Origin: Thamnaconus septentrionalis | Lineage: Eukaryota > Chordata > Actinopteri > Tetraodontiformes > Monacanthidae | Length of the DNA: 64,000 nt | Direction: 5' to 3' | NCBI GenBank assembly: GCA_009823395.1 | Contig: CM020510.1 | Location: forward strand, 16,906,273-16,970,272 | Shown here: piece by piece, positions 11,931-24,347 of the stretch | How the letters are laid out: each line of letters begins with the position of its first letter | How positions within the stretch are numbered: the first letter of the stretch is position 1 | The notes under the pieces: generated by a model | Databases searched by the model: none | Told to the model about the DNA's origin: nothing | What the model saw: only the letters and a program-made list of their open reading frames with translations | Made by a program: the position numbers and the translations under genes

Positions 11931-13530
11931 AATAACAGTCGGGCAATAATATTCAATTTCATACCGACCCAAGTTTGCTTGCTGGGCATCGAGTCTTGCA
12001 CGTCAGTACCGACAGGCACGACGAGAACTTCGATGACTCAAATGGAAAACTAAAACAAGGGCAGATCGTACGCTAGCAAAAAAAAAAAAAAACAACGCTG
12101 AAAGGTCAGGCAAGGTTTTTTTCCATGCCGTCAACAAAACCTTATTGATAATGGTTAAGGCGAAGGACGCAGTAAAAGCTGCTGTGTGAACAAAGGACCA
12201 TTGTTGAGTTGAAAGATAAACTCCCGAGCTTCCACGGGCGGAAGAAAAAAAAACGGCGCCTGCACGGCGAGAACAGAAAGAACGATAACTTGTGGCGCGA
12301 CGCAGACGGCATCCGAGGATGAGACGCATTAACATCAGAGGTAACCGCGCTCTGATTCCTTAAATTGGCCGCTGTGATGCGGCCTGAAGAGAACAGATGG
12401 ACGGAGCCGAGCGGTGCCGTGCAAAAAAAAAAAAAGGTAAATAAAAGATTAGAAAACGAACGGGAGACGGAGAGACGGAGGGAGCGAGGAAGAAAGACGA
12501 CTTTTCCGGGAGGCATTTCGCCGGCGTCTCTGCGAGTGCCGAGCGGGGGTTAACTGTCAGCGTGATGAAGGGGAGCCCTGTCAGTCAAGCCAATCACATC
12601 TGATTGGTGCTCATGGGTGGCAGACTGGTGACAGGCAGCCAAGAGACGCGGGCGACGCTCATCAGCGCGCCTGCTAAAAGAGCAGTTTGTGTGTAACGAG
12701 TGTTTATGTGCGCTGCGCAGATAAGAGGAACTGACAGCTTACAGCTGGGGGGGGGGGGGGGCGCTGCGCGCGTGCGCGTGCGTGCACCGCGTCTGACGTT
12801 GTTAGATATCTTAACTAGACTAATGAGAGATCAGCGGAGAACAATCGAGAATTTTCACGCTGATTCGGCGGCGGCGGCGGCGCTGCCACGCTGGGACGAG
12901 GCGAGGGAGGCCCGTGCGGAGGAGATTGGCGCAAACCAAACTGGAAGCGACAAAGCTCGGAATTCTGACGGTATCCTTGGAAGAAAAAAAAAAAAAAAAA
13001 AGAGAAAGAGAAAAAAAAACAGCCTTCTCCAGCTTCTTATCGAACCTTTGTCCTTCACGCCGACCCAGGACCTACGGCCGTACTCTCCCCACCCGCCTCC
13101 CATCCAATCCGGGCTGTTAAAAGCTGTTTGACTTGCGGGCCGCCGGTGCCGAGCGCTCTCGCCAGACACCTTTAATCTACGGCAGAGAGCACGCAGGCCG
13201 CTCTGGATAACCAGGCCCCCCCTTCAGCTGAGAGAAGACAGAACAAAACACGCTGTTTCCTCTTTCAAGACGGCCCGCATTAGTCAGGCCGCCCCGTGTC
13301 TGTGCGCCTGCCTGCGTGCGTGTGCGTGTGTGTGTGCGTGTGTGTGCATCAGGCATTACATCATTGTCTCGCAGCAAAGTTAAGAATAGCGCCGTCAGGG
13401 CTGAGGCTGACTTATTGGGAGCAGTACAATCCAAAGATATTACTGTAGGTCTATCCATGTGGGAACGTGATGACCTCCTTACGCTATAGATGAACTCCAC
13501 TCCTCTCGCGTTTCCAACATAGGAGCCGCC

Positions 13531-13567
13531 GAGGAGAAGGAGGAGGAGGAGGAGGAGGAGGAGGAGG
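13531..13567. repeat. (GGA)n tract
   Basis: GAGGAGAAGG followed by eight or more GGA units in intron 4. Confidence 0.9.
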
Positions 13568-14196
13568 GCCCCCTTCAGGGTTCCCGCGCGGCTCAAAAAT
13601 ATCCCCCCGGTTCCCCCTGGCCGCCGAGACGTCGAGCGTCCCCGTTTGGCCTCGGCGGCAGCGGCATGGGCCAATCGTGGGTGCGCTTGTCATGCGTATC
13701 AGGGCGCACCTTCTGCTGCAACCCTCTCAGGCCCCCCCTCCACCGACGGCGAGCGAAGTCTCGCGGGGGCACATTAAGGCATCGCGCCGCGCCTGGATGC
13801 GCAGCGAGGAAGCACCGGAGGGATGGTGTCGCGCTAGCGTCCCCCTCCACCCCCCGCGCTCTCTCCTCCATCCCCTCCCCCCTCCCATCCCCTGTCGGTG
13901 CTGTTTACATGGCTGAGGGGCGGTCGTTGGGATCGTGCGTGCAAGACTCTGGAGGTGTCTGAGCAATAAATAGACAAACAAGCAGCGAAAAAAACCCAAA
14001 CAATACAAAAAGAACACACAGGGCCTTTCCGGGTCGTCTTTTTTTTTTTTTTTTTATCAGATTCAGCCTCGGACTTTAGTGGAGCAGCCTGGAGATCAAT
14101 TATAGATCATCAGGGCGGAGCGTATTTAGCCCTGTGTTTGCAGCATCCAGTCAAAAACACTGGGTTTAGCGTCCCCATGAAACAGGCGCTCTGTTA

Positions 14197-14722
14197 GGCC
14201 ACTTTCCCACTGGCCAAAAAACCTGTTTAAACCGGCTAACAATCGGCTTTTGGCGGCAGTATGAAAGGCTCACCGACCCGCATCAACCCGCGTCAACCAA
14301 CCCGGCAAGCGGCCCGGGTTAAAATCAGCTTCAATCGGCGAGGCTCCGATCGGCTAGCAGTGGGCAAGCCAGACCTGCGTCAATGCGCTAATTTTATGTG
14401 ATGACATTGAGCGTGACGTGCGCGACGTCATAATATCGCACGCAATGTTGTGCGCAATCAGTTGTGGCGTATAATCACGCAGCGAAACGAAGCTCTGTTA
14501 GCATTCGAGACTGGATTCATTCAGCATCGTTGCAGCACTGGCAAGACAGTGAAATTCGCGAGTTTCTCAAGTCTCAAGCCCAACAAGAAAGCACACTGAC
14601 CCCTGCCGGACTCGCATCAGTGTTGCTCGCGGACACGCGGCGGTTAAGGTGGAGGCTACAAAGCTAGCCAGCGGGGGTCAGTAACCCTGGGTCGACCCGC
14701 TAATTTCAGTGGAAAAGCTGCA
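14197..14722. mobile_element. Harbinger-type MITE with TTA target duplication
   Basis: Terminal inverted repeats GGCCACTTTCCCACTG (left) and TGCAGCTTTTCCACTG (right, reversed) match at 12 of 16 positions. TTA flanks the element on both sides (14194-14196 and 14723-14725), the target duplication typical of PIF/Harbinger. A short frame at 14464-14667 resembles a Myb/SANT-like segment (see findings). No transposase is present. Confidence 0.65.
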
Positions 14723-14869
14723 TTATTGTTACCTCCTCCTTCTGCGTCCCATCTTTCCGTCTGTCCACCATGGGGTTGAACCCACCTCAAAACCTCTGTT
14801 AGGCATATACCTGACTACCTCCATTACTGCTGGTGCACTGTTTTGTTTGATCATGTGACTATTTATATC

Positions 14870-14965
14870 ACTGTTATAAACTGTTGTACGGCGACCTTGA
14901 CCTTGAAAGGCGCCTTATAAATTAAATGTATTATTATTGATCATTATTATTATTATTATCATTAC
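14870..14965 (+). mobile_element. LINE/SINE 3' tail
   Basis: The sequence ACGGCGACCTTGACCTTGAA, followed by a GCGCC TTATAAATTAAATG-type end and an (ATT)n tail, is the recurrent 3' end of a fish retroposon family as I recall it. The 5' limit is not defined and may lie upstream. Confidence 0.5.
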
Positions 14966-15148
14966 CGCCACATGTTTGAATGACTGGCTGGGCGTGTTGT
15001 CCCCAACCTGTGACGCATCACAAAGGGCTGCTTACCAGCGCACACTTTTAGGACCGGGAATGAGCAAAAGTACCCAAATCATTTATTTTCTGATATACTA
15101 TACTATATACTAGAAAATACTGGGGAGGGGGCTGCAAAAGTTCCTTAC

Positions 15149-15227
15149 CTGGGACATCGATTATTTTCTTGTACACATTCAAGAAGGCGTTCTCTGCTTC
15201 TTTACTTCTCTTGCTCAACGCGTCAAT
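15149..15227 (-). CDS. cux1: cux1 coding exon 4 (26 residues)
   Basis: The exon reads IDALSKRSKEAENAFLNVYK, then KIIDVP. Acceptor is GTTGCAG; donor is CCAG|GTAAGG, phase 1. The split codon G|AT restores the Asp of the family sequence DVPDPVP. It remains in the coiled-coil region. Confidence 0.96.
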
Positions 15228-17575
15228 CTGCAACGAGACAACAAAAGAAAAAGAAAAAGGTTAATTGTCAGTCGGGGCACCGCCTCACCTAAACATGGGG
15301 CCCATTCATTTGGCAGCGGAGGCCCAGCAGACTGCATACAGTCCCTGTCTGTCCTCACTGTGCGCCGGTATGTTGCGCGCAATCAGAGTTGTTTTGACAG
15401 CGGCTGCGTCGGTGTTTCCTTCCCGCGGAGTCGCCTCAGCTGCTCAGCCGATGACGGACGCCTTTCGTTTGTCGCGTGCCCGTGCACGTCCCCCCCGCAC
15501 GCCCCACCCCGTCCCGTCAGCCTGTCCTCCAGTGCGTGTGTGTGCGCGGGCGCGAGTGCACTCTGTTCTGTCAGGCCGGTCAGTTGGTGTGTGTACGCGT
15601 TCTCCGCGCACACACACACGCACCCTCCGCCCCTCCAGCGCGCTGACATCATTAAACAGCTGGCTCAGTCTTTCCAGCCGCAGCGGGGGAAGATTATTCA
15701 GCCGGCTCTTAGCGGCAATACGCCGCCGATCCATTACCGATGCGGCCATTAACACGAGAGGCCGACGCAATCGCAGCTCCGTCAGCCGGCGGTATTGAAA
15801 TGGACGCGGCATTAGGACGGATCCATAAGGGATTAACAATACGCCGGTCTGTTTTTGGGACGGGGGCTGGGGGGCGGCGGCGGCGGAGTCTGCGGCCCGT
15901 CAAAGGCATCGGAAAGTGCGAGGCGGCGAGCTCCACTCGAGGTCGGAGTGAATCACGGCCGAGCGTCGGAGTGGGCGGACCGCCCAATCTGAATCCCGAC
16001 TGCGAAATAGAGGGAAAGCACAGGCCAAATAAAGACATTGAGAAGATGCTACTGTACTGGGCAGAGCTGCCGCCGACTACTCCGGCTCCCGCGCTCAGAC
16101 TAAACAGCCGCACGCGTGTGTGTGTGTGTGCGCGAGAGTGTGTGTGTGTATTTTTTCCTTTTTCCTCTACCGTCTGTCTCTCCTTCTTTCTCTTCCAGCT
16201 CCTCCGCCGCACTCGGCAGCCGGCGAGAAGGAATAAAGACAAAAGCCCGAATAAGTCCAAATATAAAGTCTTCACATTCCCAGCCAAGCCAGTAGTGTAG
16301 TTGATGGGTGGTTTAAGGGTTCTTGCCACTGTAAACAGAGCGGGCTACATGTAATACTGCCTGGGCTCCTATGGGAACCTAATAAATCTCTTCACATGGC
16401 TTTGATTCATCTCTAGTTTTTTAGCCGCAAAACATCTGGCCCTGTGTAGGCTGGTGCCAGCACACCACCACCACCGCCGCCCCCACCCTCCCCACCACCT
16501 CCACCCCCTTTATTCCTCCCAGTCTCCCTCTGTCGAGCTCCACTTCTTGTTACTTCCTTGTTCGGTGACTCATTTTTCTCCCCCCCCCTCTCCCTCCACC
16601 CGCCCGCCCGCCCCGTCTCCTTCGATCTTTTTCGGTTCCAGTCCTCCTCACATGTTTTGTCTGTCACACGCTCGTGTCAGACTGCCATCCGGCGGCGCTC
16701 CCGTGTGGAATTCACCCTATCTCTCCCAACTCCCTCGCACGCGCGCGCGCACACACGCAGAGCCGCGACTGCATCTGCACTTTTTATGCACCGTGTGACA
16801 TTGAGCAATCAGGGATCCTCAAATGCGAGGCCGCTAATGGGAGATTACAGATGCCGAGCGCTAATACCTCTCTCACACGTCAGCCAGTGGCGGACCTGTT
16901 CGCGGGCCGGAACGTAATGCCGCGAGAGCACGACGCGGGAAACAATGGCTGCGGATCTCACGATAAAGGCAGAAAAACCGACGGGAAAAAGAACCCCAAA
17001 AAAAAACAGAAAATCTGTCGATGGCGGCGGCGGAAGAAGCGTGACTGTACAATGACTGGGCCAAGGTCAGTGGTACAGCAGCTTTATATAGCCCCGACAT
17101 GGGAGGCAGGAAATAGACATTTAATGTAGGACACACCCTACAGTTAGAGGCAGGTTAACTGCAGGACCAGAGCCATTAGAAGACCACCCAGGATTTGCAA
17201 ATACAGCCCTGCTGTTCCAAACTGCGGCTCTCTCCACCAATCCCAATGACATCTGCTATTACATGCTCTCCTGCCCCCAATCCCACACACACACACACAC
17301 ACACACGCTCATACATACACTCACATGCACGCACGGAAGGAAGGCAAAAAAACAAATGAAGCAACGGCAACGATACCTCACGCGGTATCAGCGGCCTGCT
17401 GATGAAAAAACTGCTGGCAATTGCAAAAGCCCCCACCCCCCCCCCGCCGCACACACAAACACACACGTACGTACGTCAGCAACTTGTGCCACCACCATCA
17501 CTCAGCACCCACCCCCCCACCCCCCGCTTCCATATCTAACCCGTAGTGTGTGAAGGGCATCGGGCTGACCTGCAG

Positions 17576-17576
<1 letters not shown>

Positions 17577-17614
<38 letters not shown>
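17577..17614. repeat. (TG)n microsatellite
   Basis: About 18 TG units in intron 3. Confidence 0.95.
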
Positions 17615-17618
<4 letters not shown>

Positions 17619-18276
17619 GCCCCCAGAGGAGCCAGATAAGGGCAGGCTATGGGAAGCAGAGACTGAAGCCTTGGATAATGGAAAAGCTTATCTGATCGAT
17701 CCGGAGAGGAACAGTGAGCACGCAACATGGGCAACAAAAAAAATAAAAAAATAAAATAAAAGAGGGAACGCGACTCGGCGCCACAACCCCGCTTTGCCAA
17801 AAAGTGACTTCTTGTAAAAGCGCCGCCGCTATTGCTAACAATTGGCGAAGAGGGAGCCGAGTTCACCCCTTTTTTTCCACCACAGGAGATTAAACCAAGA
17901 CCTCCCGGGGGTCTGGGGGTGGGGTTCTCGGGCAGAAACTTCTTCTCTCTTTTTTTTTTTTATTGCTCCGCATTCACTTAGTAAAGATCAGGGCTGGCGG
18001 GGAGGCAGGACTCCTTAAGGGTGAGTTAGTGCGGGACTTCCAAGCAGGAAGACCCCTGCTCGCTCGCTCACTCGCCCGCTCTCCGCCGCCGCTCTCTCGT
18101 CCTTGGATCAAAGCGGCGAGGAGAGGGGGGGGGCGCAAAACAAAGTCGGGCTAAAATTACACATTCTCGGCGCTCCTCGTGTTGCGGCACGCCGGCGAGC
18201 AGAATAGTCGGCTGATTGATGGGCTGCTCCGAGACCGGCTCGGCTTGTACGGCATTATCTCAATAATCATAAGATA

Positions 18277-18279
<3 letters not shown>

Positions 18280-18307
<28 letters not shown>
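18280..18307. repeat. (TC)n microsatellite
   Basis: Fourteen TC units in intron 3; a second TC run is at 18494-18525. Confidence 0.95.
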
Positions 18308-18494
18308 CCCGTCTCGGGCCGCGACCACCCACCGCGGCGCGTTCGGGTGTTGCACGCCACCGAGGTGTGTCAACACCAGGATAGTGGAAACAGCTGACAA
18401 GGCCCCAATTATATCGCTGCCGTTTCTATTCTCTAAATAGACTGCGGATCATCAGCAGAACACGGTGGAACCGCTATAAATTACAACATTTCTT

Positions 18495-18525
<31 letters not shown>

Positions 18526-19631
18526 ACCTCCCTCTCTCTCCTCCCGCTTTGCCGTCGCATAACCACCGGCTGTGGTCACGGCTCCTAACGCAAGAATATG
18601 GAAACTAAGCCAGTGTTAAACTGCCGCCGTTCGATGGCCGCCGGTAGCGAGAGAGCGGGCGAGCGAGTGACTGTCACTACTCATCGCCGTGATTTTTTTT
18701 CTTCTTCTTTCTTTTTTTTTGTTTTGCGTGCATCGCTTCGAGAGCGGAAGAAGAGGATACCGTCGGGGGGGAGGGGCCGGGGGGGGCTAAAAGGTCCGCC
18801 CACTCCCGGCCCCCCGAATAACGCCCCGGACAAAAGCAGCCGGGCTTCCACTCCTCCCCTCTGACTTTCACATATGGGAGTGAACTGGAAATGCTTGGCT
18901 GCCAGAAAGGAGGAGTCATGATGGAAATGGGCCAAAATGATGGAGGAGGAGATAGGGGAGGGGTGCGACACAGCAACATTTTTCCCTTTAATGGGTCGGG
19001 GGCGTGAATGCCATTTGTCCGACATTAAGCTGGGAGTAAGCACGGCCACACTGGACAAGAAAGGGGGGGGGGGGTTGTGATTCACCACGTATGCAAAGCG
19101 AAAACAAAATCTAAAAAAAAAAAAAAAGGAAAAAAAGATGACAAATTACCCCCTTTGAATCATGCAAACAAAGTCTGAGGAAATGGCATTTGGTGAGTAG
19201 CGACTGGCTAGAGCCGGGGTTTTGTGATGCCTTCTTTTTTTTTCCCCTCTTTTTTTTTTTTTTTTTTGCAGGATGCAATTTAAACACACCCTCGGGCAAC
19301 AGGACTTCATGAGTAGGACAGAAAATCAAGAGCAGAGCGCAGAAAGGAGGGAGAGAGGAAAGAGGGGAAATGAGATAGCGGCGAGGAGAGCGAGGGAGAC
19401 GGCGGAGGGAGATGAGTGCGGCAGAAGAAAATACGATTTTAGATGAAAAATAGAAGTGGAGGAAGCGGGCGGGGAGCGAGGGCGGTCAGCAAATGTCACA
19501 AGGCTTTCTTTTTTGGGTTGTAGTTGCTTTGTTTTATTTTTTTTGAGGAAACACGTCGTCTGGGTGCTGTGCCTGAGAACGGCCATCTTACACAACGTCA
19601 ATATGAATTCCTGATTTGGAAAAACACTCAC

Positions 19632-19679
19632 CTCTCCTTGGAAGCTTTTGAGCAAGGGGGCAACTTGTTTCCGTAACTC
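19632..19679 (-). CDS. cux1: cux1 coding exon 3 (16 residues)
   Basis: This 48-bp exon reads ELRKQVAPLLKSFQGE, with acceptor CTGTCTCACAG, donor GAG|GTGAGT and phase 0 at both ends. Human CUX1 has DLRKQVAPLLKSFQGE here (recalled). Being a small phase-0 exon, it could be skipped without a frameshift. A MITE with intact terminal inverted repeats (19765-20259) lies 85 bp upstream of its acceptor. Confidence 0.95.
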
Positions 19680-19764
19680 CTGTGAGACAGAGGGAGAAAA
19701 AAAAGACAAGAGGGTTTCAGTGAGACAGACAAATCAACCTCAATCAAGAGCCGTCACAGAACGC

Positions 19765-20259
19765 TAGCTGCGTTTCCGTTGCAGTTTTTCCGCAAAATAA
19801 TTGCGATATTTCTAAAGTTTCGAGAAAGTGCAATTGCGATTTTCAGGTGCTTTCCGATGAATGGTGTGAAGCGCATGAGTCGTAATTCTCGTAAAATCTC
19901 GTCCCGTTACGAGAATTACGTTTGCTGTCAAGAATGGTATTTTTTCTCTTTGATTACTTGTGAAAAACATTCCGCCCCCTCCTCCGTCCAAAGATAACGC
20001 GCCATTTTCACATGAAGTGAACTGGTCACGTGACCACGTACGTCACGTCAGCTGACGTGTAAATGCGAAAAAGCGCTTCCATTACAATTTTGCGATTATA
20101 CCTCGATACGTGTGAAAAAACCACCTCATGAGAGCGTCAAAACCTTTTAGCGATATTTGAGAGTTTTTTTTTTCTCGAAATCTATGCGTTTCCATAACCA
20201 GGTCTTATATTTAGATATTTAGGTTTTGCGCAAATCTAGGGGGAATGGAAACGCAGCTA
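19765..20259. mobile_element. MITE, copy 1 (TAGCTGCGTTTCC termini)
   Basis: The element starts TAGCTGCGTTTCC and ends with GGAAACGCAGCTA, an exact 13-bp terminal inverted repeat. The subterminal TTGCG/CGCAA and internal GGTCACGTGACC and TACGTCACGTC motifs are shared with the copy at 24548-25034. It has no coding capacity. A TA duplication may be included in the termini; the superfamily is uncertain. Confidence 0.75.
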
Positions 20260-20855
20260 CTCACAGTGACGATCAGAGAAAAAAACCTGCTGAGTTTTTT
20301 TCTTATCGTCATCATTATGAATGTTACTATTAGCGAAAGATCAGACGGGCTGCTAATTGGAATCAAGTGGCGGGCCGTCCTCGCCGAAGCCGACGAGTGA
20401 TGCGTGAGCGAGCGGTTGAGGGGTGAGGGGAGGGGTGGGCAGGTTTGCACCCCGAGGTGCTCTGGTGGACTGCGTTTCTCATTAGAACAGGTGCAGCACC
20501 ACCTGGGCCAGCCAGAGGCACCGCCAGCATGGGGGCTGATGCTCGATGCAAATCGTCTCCCTGTAACACGCACACACGAGCGCCTTTTTTTCTTTCCCCT
20601 CCCTCTCTCTCTTTATTCCCAACTATAAAGCAAATGCTTTTCTGCCCCGGCAAAGTCCCATTGCATGACTTTCCGGTGCGAGTCAGCGGTTTCAGATTAG
20701 ATAGCCAGTCGAGTATGTATCGGGGGAACATGCAAATCGCCATGCTGTTAGCTGAGCCTACATCCTGACAAACTGAACTGGAGCGTACAGTCAAAAGCGC
20801 AGCAGAATAGGACATTCTGTACAGGAACATTTGATTTGCACACTTTGTGGACAAG

Positions 20856-20932
20856 CACGCACGCACGCACGCACACACGCAGAGAGAGCCTGACAGACAG
20901 ACAGGCAGACAGACAGACAGACAGACAGACAG
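20856..20932. repeat. compound (ACGC)n and (ACAG)n microsatellite
   Basis: ACGC units at 20856-20876 and ACAG units at 20892-20932 in intron 2. Confidence 0.9.
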
Positions 20933-21384
20933 CGCGCCCCTACTCACTCGCCAAACTGCCTAATGAAGATGTGAAGTGGGGCAACTGCAGATGTGCGCTC
21001 AGGAGACTCTCCGGCTTTTAGAAAAACCCCTCGCAGCCTAAAAGCCTCGTGGACGGAGGCACAGAGAGTCTTTCCAAAATAAAAGAAGAAGAAAAAAAAA
21101 AAGAAAAAAGAGCTGAGTCGGGGACGGCCGTCTGGGGGCCGGGCCTCGTCGCAGGTCGAGCCAGACGGGCCGCCTGTCTGGGGCCGCGGACAGGTCGTGA
21201 CCTCGCTGACCTCGGCCCATTGTTACCTCATCAGGGGTCACTGTTGCTGTTTGTCTGGGGCCAATTCAATATTCTCCTGCTGGGGATAATAAGCTCCTCC
21301 CTCCCTCCCTCCCTCCCCCCTCACTGCTCTGATGCTCAGCTTTTTTTTTTTGTCGCCCACCCCCCACACACACACACACACGGG

Positions 21385-21385
<1 letters not shown>

Positions 21386-21422
<37 letters not shown>
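21386..21422. repeat. (GA)n microsatellite
   Basis: About 18 GA units following a short (CA)n at 21366-21381. Confidence 0.95.
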
Positions 21423-21427
<5 letters not shown>

Positions 21428-22456
21428 TGACAAGCGTCCACAAAAGAACAAGCGGCAGCTCTGTCATTTGCATTAGATTCCGCTTACACGCCAATTCGGC
21501 ATCCAGGAAACGCGTTTTCTCTCATTAAGTCCCGACGGCTCCTGTTTTTAAACGGATGAGGGGATTTGCTGCAGCTACGTTTCCAGAGTCGCGACGTGAC
21601 AAATGCGCCGACTGTCTGCCCGTGTCCGCGTAGTCGCTCGGGATTTATCTAAACATTTACGTAAAAACAGTGAGAAGAAAGAAAAAAACGACTCTGTGTG
21701 ATATAAAGCAGCCTGGCCTTCAAGTCCCCCCCCCCCTTCCCCCCTCCGCCCTCCGCCTCCTGATAATTAAAACCTCGGCGCAATCGCCATGTTGAACGTT
21801 TGTTGAGACTGGGTCGGCTGAGAAGGGCATCGCCGTCGTCATTTTTGCCGGGAAAAAGGAAAAAAAAAACTGTTTGAAGTTGCTGTTTATCTCGGCCTCG
21901 ACCTTTGACCTCTCATTAAGAAATCCTTGTCGTTTTCAAAGTTGGATTGGGCTTTAACGCATCCGGATGACGTTGGAGAGGGCAGCCGCTGTCCCTCCCC
22001 CTCTGCTGGTCCCCGCCCCCCCACCCACTGCCCAGTCCACTTCCAAAGATTTATGACCGTATAACATAACAATGCACACAGACACCATGGTCAATCCGCG
22101 TGTGTGTGTGTGTGTGTGGATGGTGGGTGGGGGGGCCCTCGGCAGGCAGCAGGAGATGGATGGCTGGTGTGTGAGCTGCCGGCAGACAGCAGACAGGCCA
22201 GCCCGAGGAATCCTCCAGGGAGTATGGAACTCCCATTCGCTGTCTGTCTGGCCTGCAGCTAAACACGAGCGCGTGTGTGCGTGCGCGCGCGTGCGTGGGC
22301 GCGTGCGCTCGCCCCTCACGCACACAGGGAGTGAGGGAGAGGGAGAGAAGTTGTTTTACTACCGCTGCCTCTGGCTAGCAATCTTTGGGACATTTTACAA
22401 CCCGTTCCCACCCTGCGCCTTTATAACGCCGCGGCGGTGGAGTCTTAGACTAACTA

Positions 22457-22484
<28 letters not shown>
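22457..22484. repeat. (GA)n microsatellite
   Basis: About 14 GA units followed by a G-rich stretch. Confidence 0.95.
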
Positions 22485-22487
<3 letters not shown>

Positions 22488-22667
22488 GGGGGGGGGAAAT
22501 TAAAAAATAAATGAATAATTCAGACAACTTAGGGAGGCACTGAAATGTAGTTTTGAAAAAAAAAAAAAGAAAGGAAAAAAACGTCTGTGTCAGTGCTAAT
22601 GAATAATGAAAACTTTATTTTCACGCTGCATTTCTTTGCGCCGTTTCCAAAATGCTACAAAAACCCC

Positions 22668-22670
<3 letters not shown>

Positions 22671-22721
<51 letters not shown>
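22671..22721. repeat. (GT)25 microsatellite, longest in window
   Basis: About 25 uninterrupted GT units in intron 2. Confidence 0.95.
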
Positions 22722-22723
<2 letters not shown>

Positions 22724-23887
22724 GATGCTCGCGAGCGAGCGTGCGGGCGGGCCGTGCGTTATTATGCAGACCGTGAGTGCAGTTCAAGCCGAGTACAGCT
22801 CAGCAGACTAGACACAGTCAACGTGGGCCAGTCTCCTGGTTGCTGAATAATGGATCAGAGGAGGACTCCCGCTCAGCCTAATGCAGTCTGATCTGATGTG
22901 ACTGTGATCTCCGCTGACTGGTGCAGACCACAGAGAGCTGACAGCGCCGCTCGCCCGCCCGCCCGCCCGCTCGACAGGGCCGCTCCGACACGTGCACGTA
23001 CGCGGGGAGGGGTGGGGAGAAAAAAACAACACGAGACGATCGCACGTCAACGAAGCGTCGCATTTTCGCCCGTTGTAGCCCCGACGCCGACAAGCCTCCG
23101 CCGACGCCGGGAAGTTTTTGCCGCCGACTCCCATCGAGCTCTCACTGCGGCCCTGTAATGAATTCTGTCGCTCGTCTGGCCTGGCTCGGATTCCTCCTCC
23201 GCATACCGGGGAGATGCCAGGGGCCACACAGACGCCAGAGGAGCCTTCCTAAATCACAGCCTTGTTACGCTGATGAATGCGTGTGCGCCATCCTGTGATC
23301 TAGGCTATCTCCTCCTCCTCCTCCTCCCTCCTCCTCCACCTCCTCCCCCTCCACCCCCCCACCGCATGTTTTTTTCTTTCCTTGCGTGCATATCTCCCCC
23401 CCCCCCACCCCACCCCCACCCTCCACTGTACGTGCTCCGAAAAAATCTGATTACAGATGAATGTGAAATCAGCGTTTCTGTGTGTGTGCAGGTAGAGCTT
23501 TGCTCCTGTGTGTGTATGTGTGTGTGTGCGTTCCTCCTGTAACCGTGTGGGCGGCACACTTAAGTCAATAGTCACATGTCCTCGTCCCGTGGCAACTCCG
23601 ACGGGCCTGCCGCCGCCGCCGCCGACTCCGGCGAGAGTTGACGATTTTCCAGTCCCGCCGTCTACTCGGCTCATGCATAATTCACGGCCGGGCCATCAAT
23701 AATTCACCATGGTGACATTACCAATAATAACACGACAATACTTTGTTTTCACTGTGCGGTTTAAAAAAGAAAAAAAAAAAGGAAAAGTGTTGCCGTGGTA
23801 ACGGAGATGAAACAAATATTCCCAGGAGGAGTGACGGGAACGCAGGAGCGGGACAGAATTCCCTCCTGATCCCACTTAGTAGTGTTA

Positions 23888-23889
<2 letters not shown>

Positions 23890-23927
<38 letters not shown>
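23890..23927. repeat. (CT)n microsatellite
   Basis: About 18 CT units, ending 310 bp from exon 2. Confidence 0.95.
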
Positions 23928-23932
<5 letters not shown>

Positions 23933-24236
23933 TTTTTGTCCCTCCACTCTTCCCCTCCCTCCCTCCCGCGCTCGTCGTCTTCCTTTCTCCCCCTTGCATA
24001 CACACTGGCGGACGCACATGTAAGAAGTAGGTCAGATAATACAAACTCCTCAGGGGTTTTCTGTTTTGTCTCTTTAGGATTTCAGGGAAACTAATGGAGA
24101 GACTATTTTGGGAGCCAAGCCGGGATCTTTGTGCCGTCGACTCCCCCCCACCCACCCACCCACCAACCTCCCGCCCTCCCAGCAAATAATCACCGTCGCT
24201 GTCAAAAGAGATGCGGCGGCATCCGGCTCGTCTCAC

Positions 24237-24347
24237 CTCAGGTGTGTTCTTCTTGAACTCGCGGCTCAGGTCGATCAGCTTCTTCCTGGTCTGTTCGCTC
24301 TCGTCCTGTCTGTTGGCAAGCTGCGTGGCGGTGGCGTCTAGTTCTTT
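24237..24347 (-). CDS. cux1: cux1 coding exon 2 (37 residues)
   Basis: The exon reads [19 protein letters not shown], then [18 protein letters not shown]. It has acceptor TTGTGTTGCAG and donor GAG|GTGAGA, phase 0 at both ends. This segment begins the long coiled coil and is the most diagnostic stretch for CUX1 as opposed to CUX2. A degenerate MITE copy (24548-25034) lies only about 200 bp upstream in transcription direction. Confidence 0.96.

Larger units (their letters stand above)
9728..15148 (-). other. cux1: cux1 intron 4, transposon-rich
   Basis: Besides the mobile elements listed separately (10430-10965, 11640-11930, 14197-14722, 14870-14965), it has a CpG-rich stretch at 12700-13900, a (GGA)n tract at 13531-13567 and an inverted CCAAT pair at 12590-12607. 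No coding exon is recognised. Confidence 0.65.
15228..19631 (-). other. cux1: cux1 intron 3
   Basis: CpG- and GC-rich sequence lies at 15360-16000. Simple repeats include (TG)n at 17577-17614, (TC)n at 18280-18307 and 18494-18525, and poly-T near 19243-19267. Open frames here are repeat-driven and lack similarity to known proteins. Nothing else was recognised. Confidence 0.65.
19680..24236 (-). other. cux1: cux1 intron 2
   Basis: It contains a MITE (19765-20259), long simple repeats (20856-20932, 21386-21422, 22457-22484, 22671-22721, 23890-23927) and CpG-rich blocks at 22930-23260. A repeat-free stretch at 20600-20770 with an octamer ATGCAAAT at 20733-20740 is a candidate conserved element. 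Confidence 0.65.

Noticed and set aside
12700..16330. Many overlapping open frames of 90-200 codons on both strands
   Set aside because: GC-rich, stop-poor intron DNA gives low-complexity Arg/Pro/Ser/Thr-His peptides with no splice-consistent or family support.
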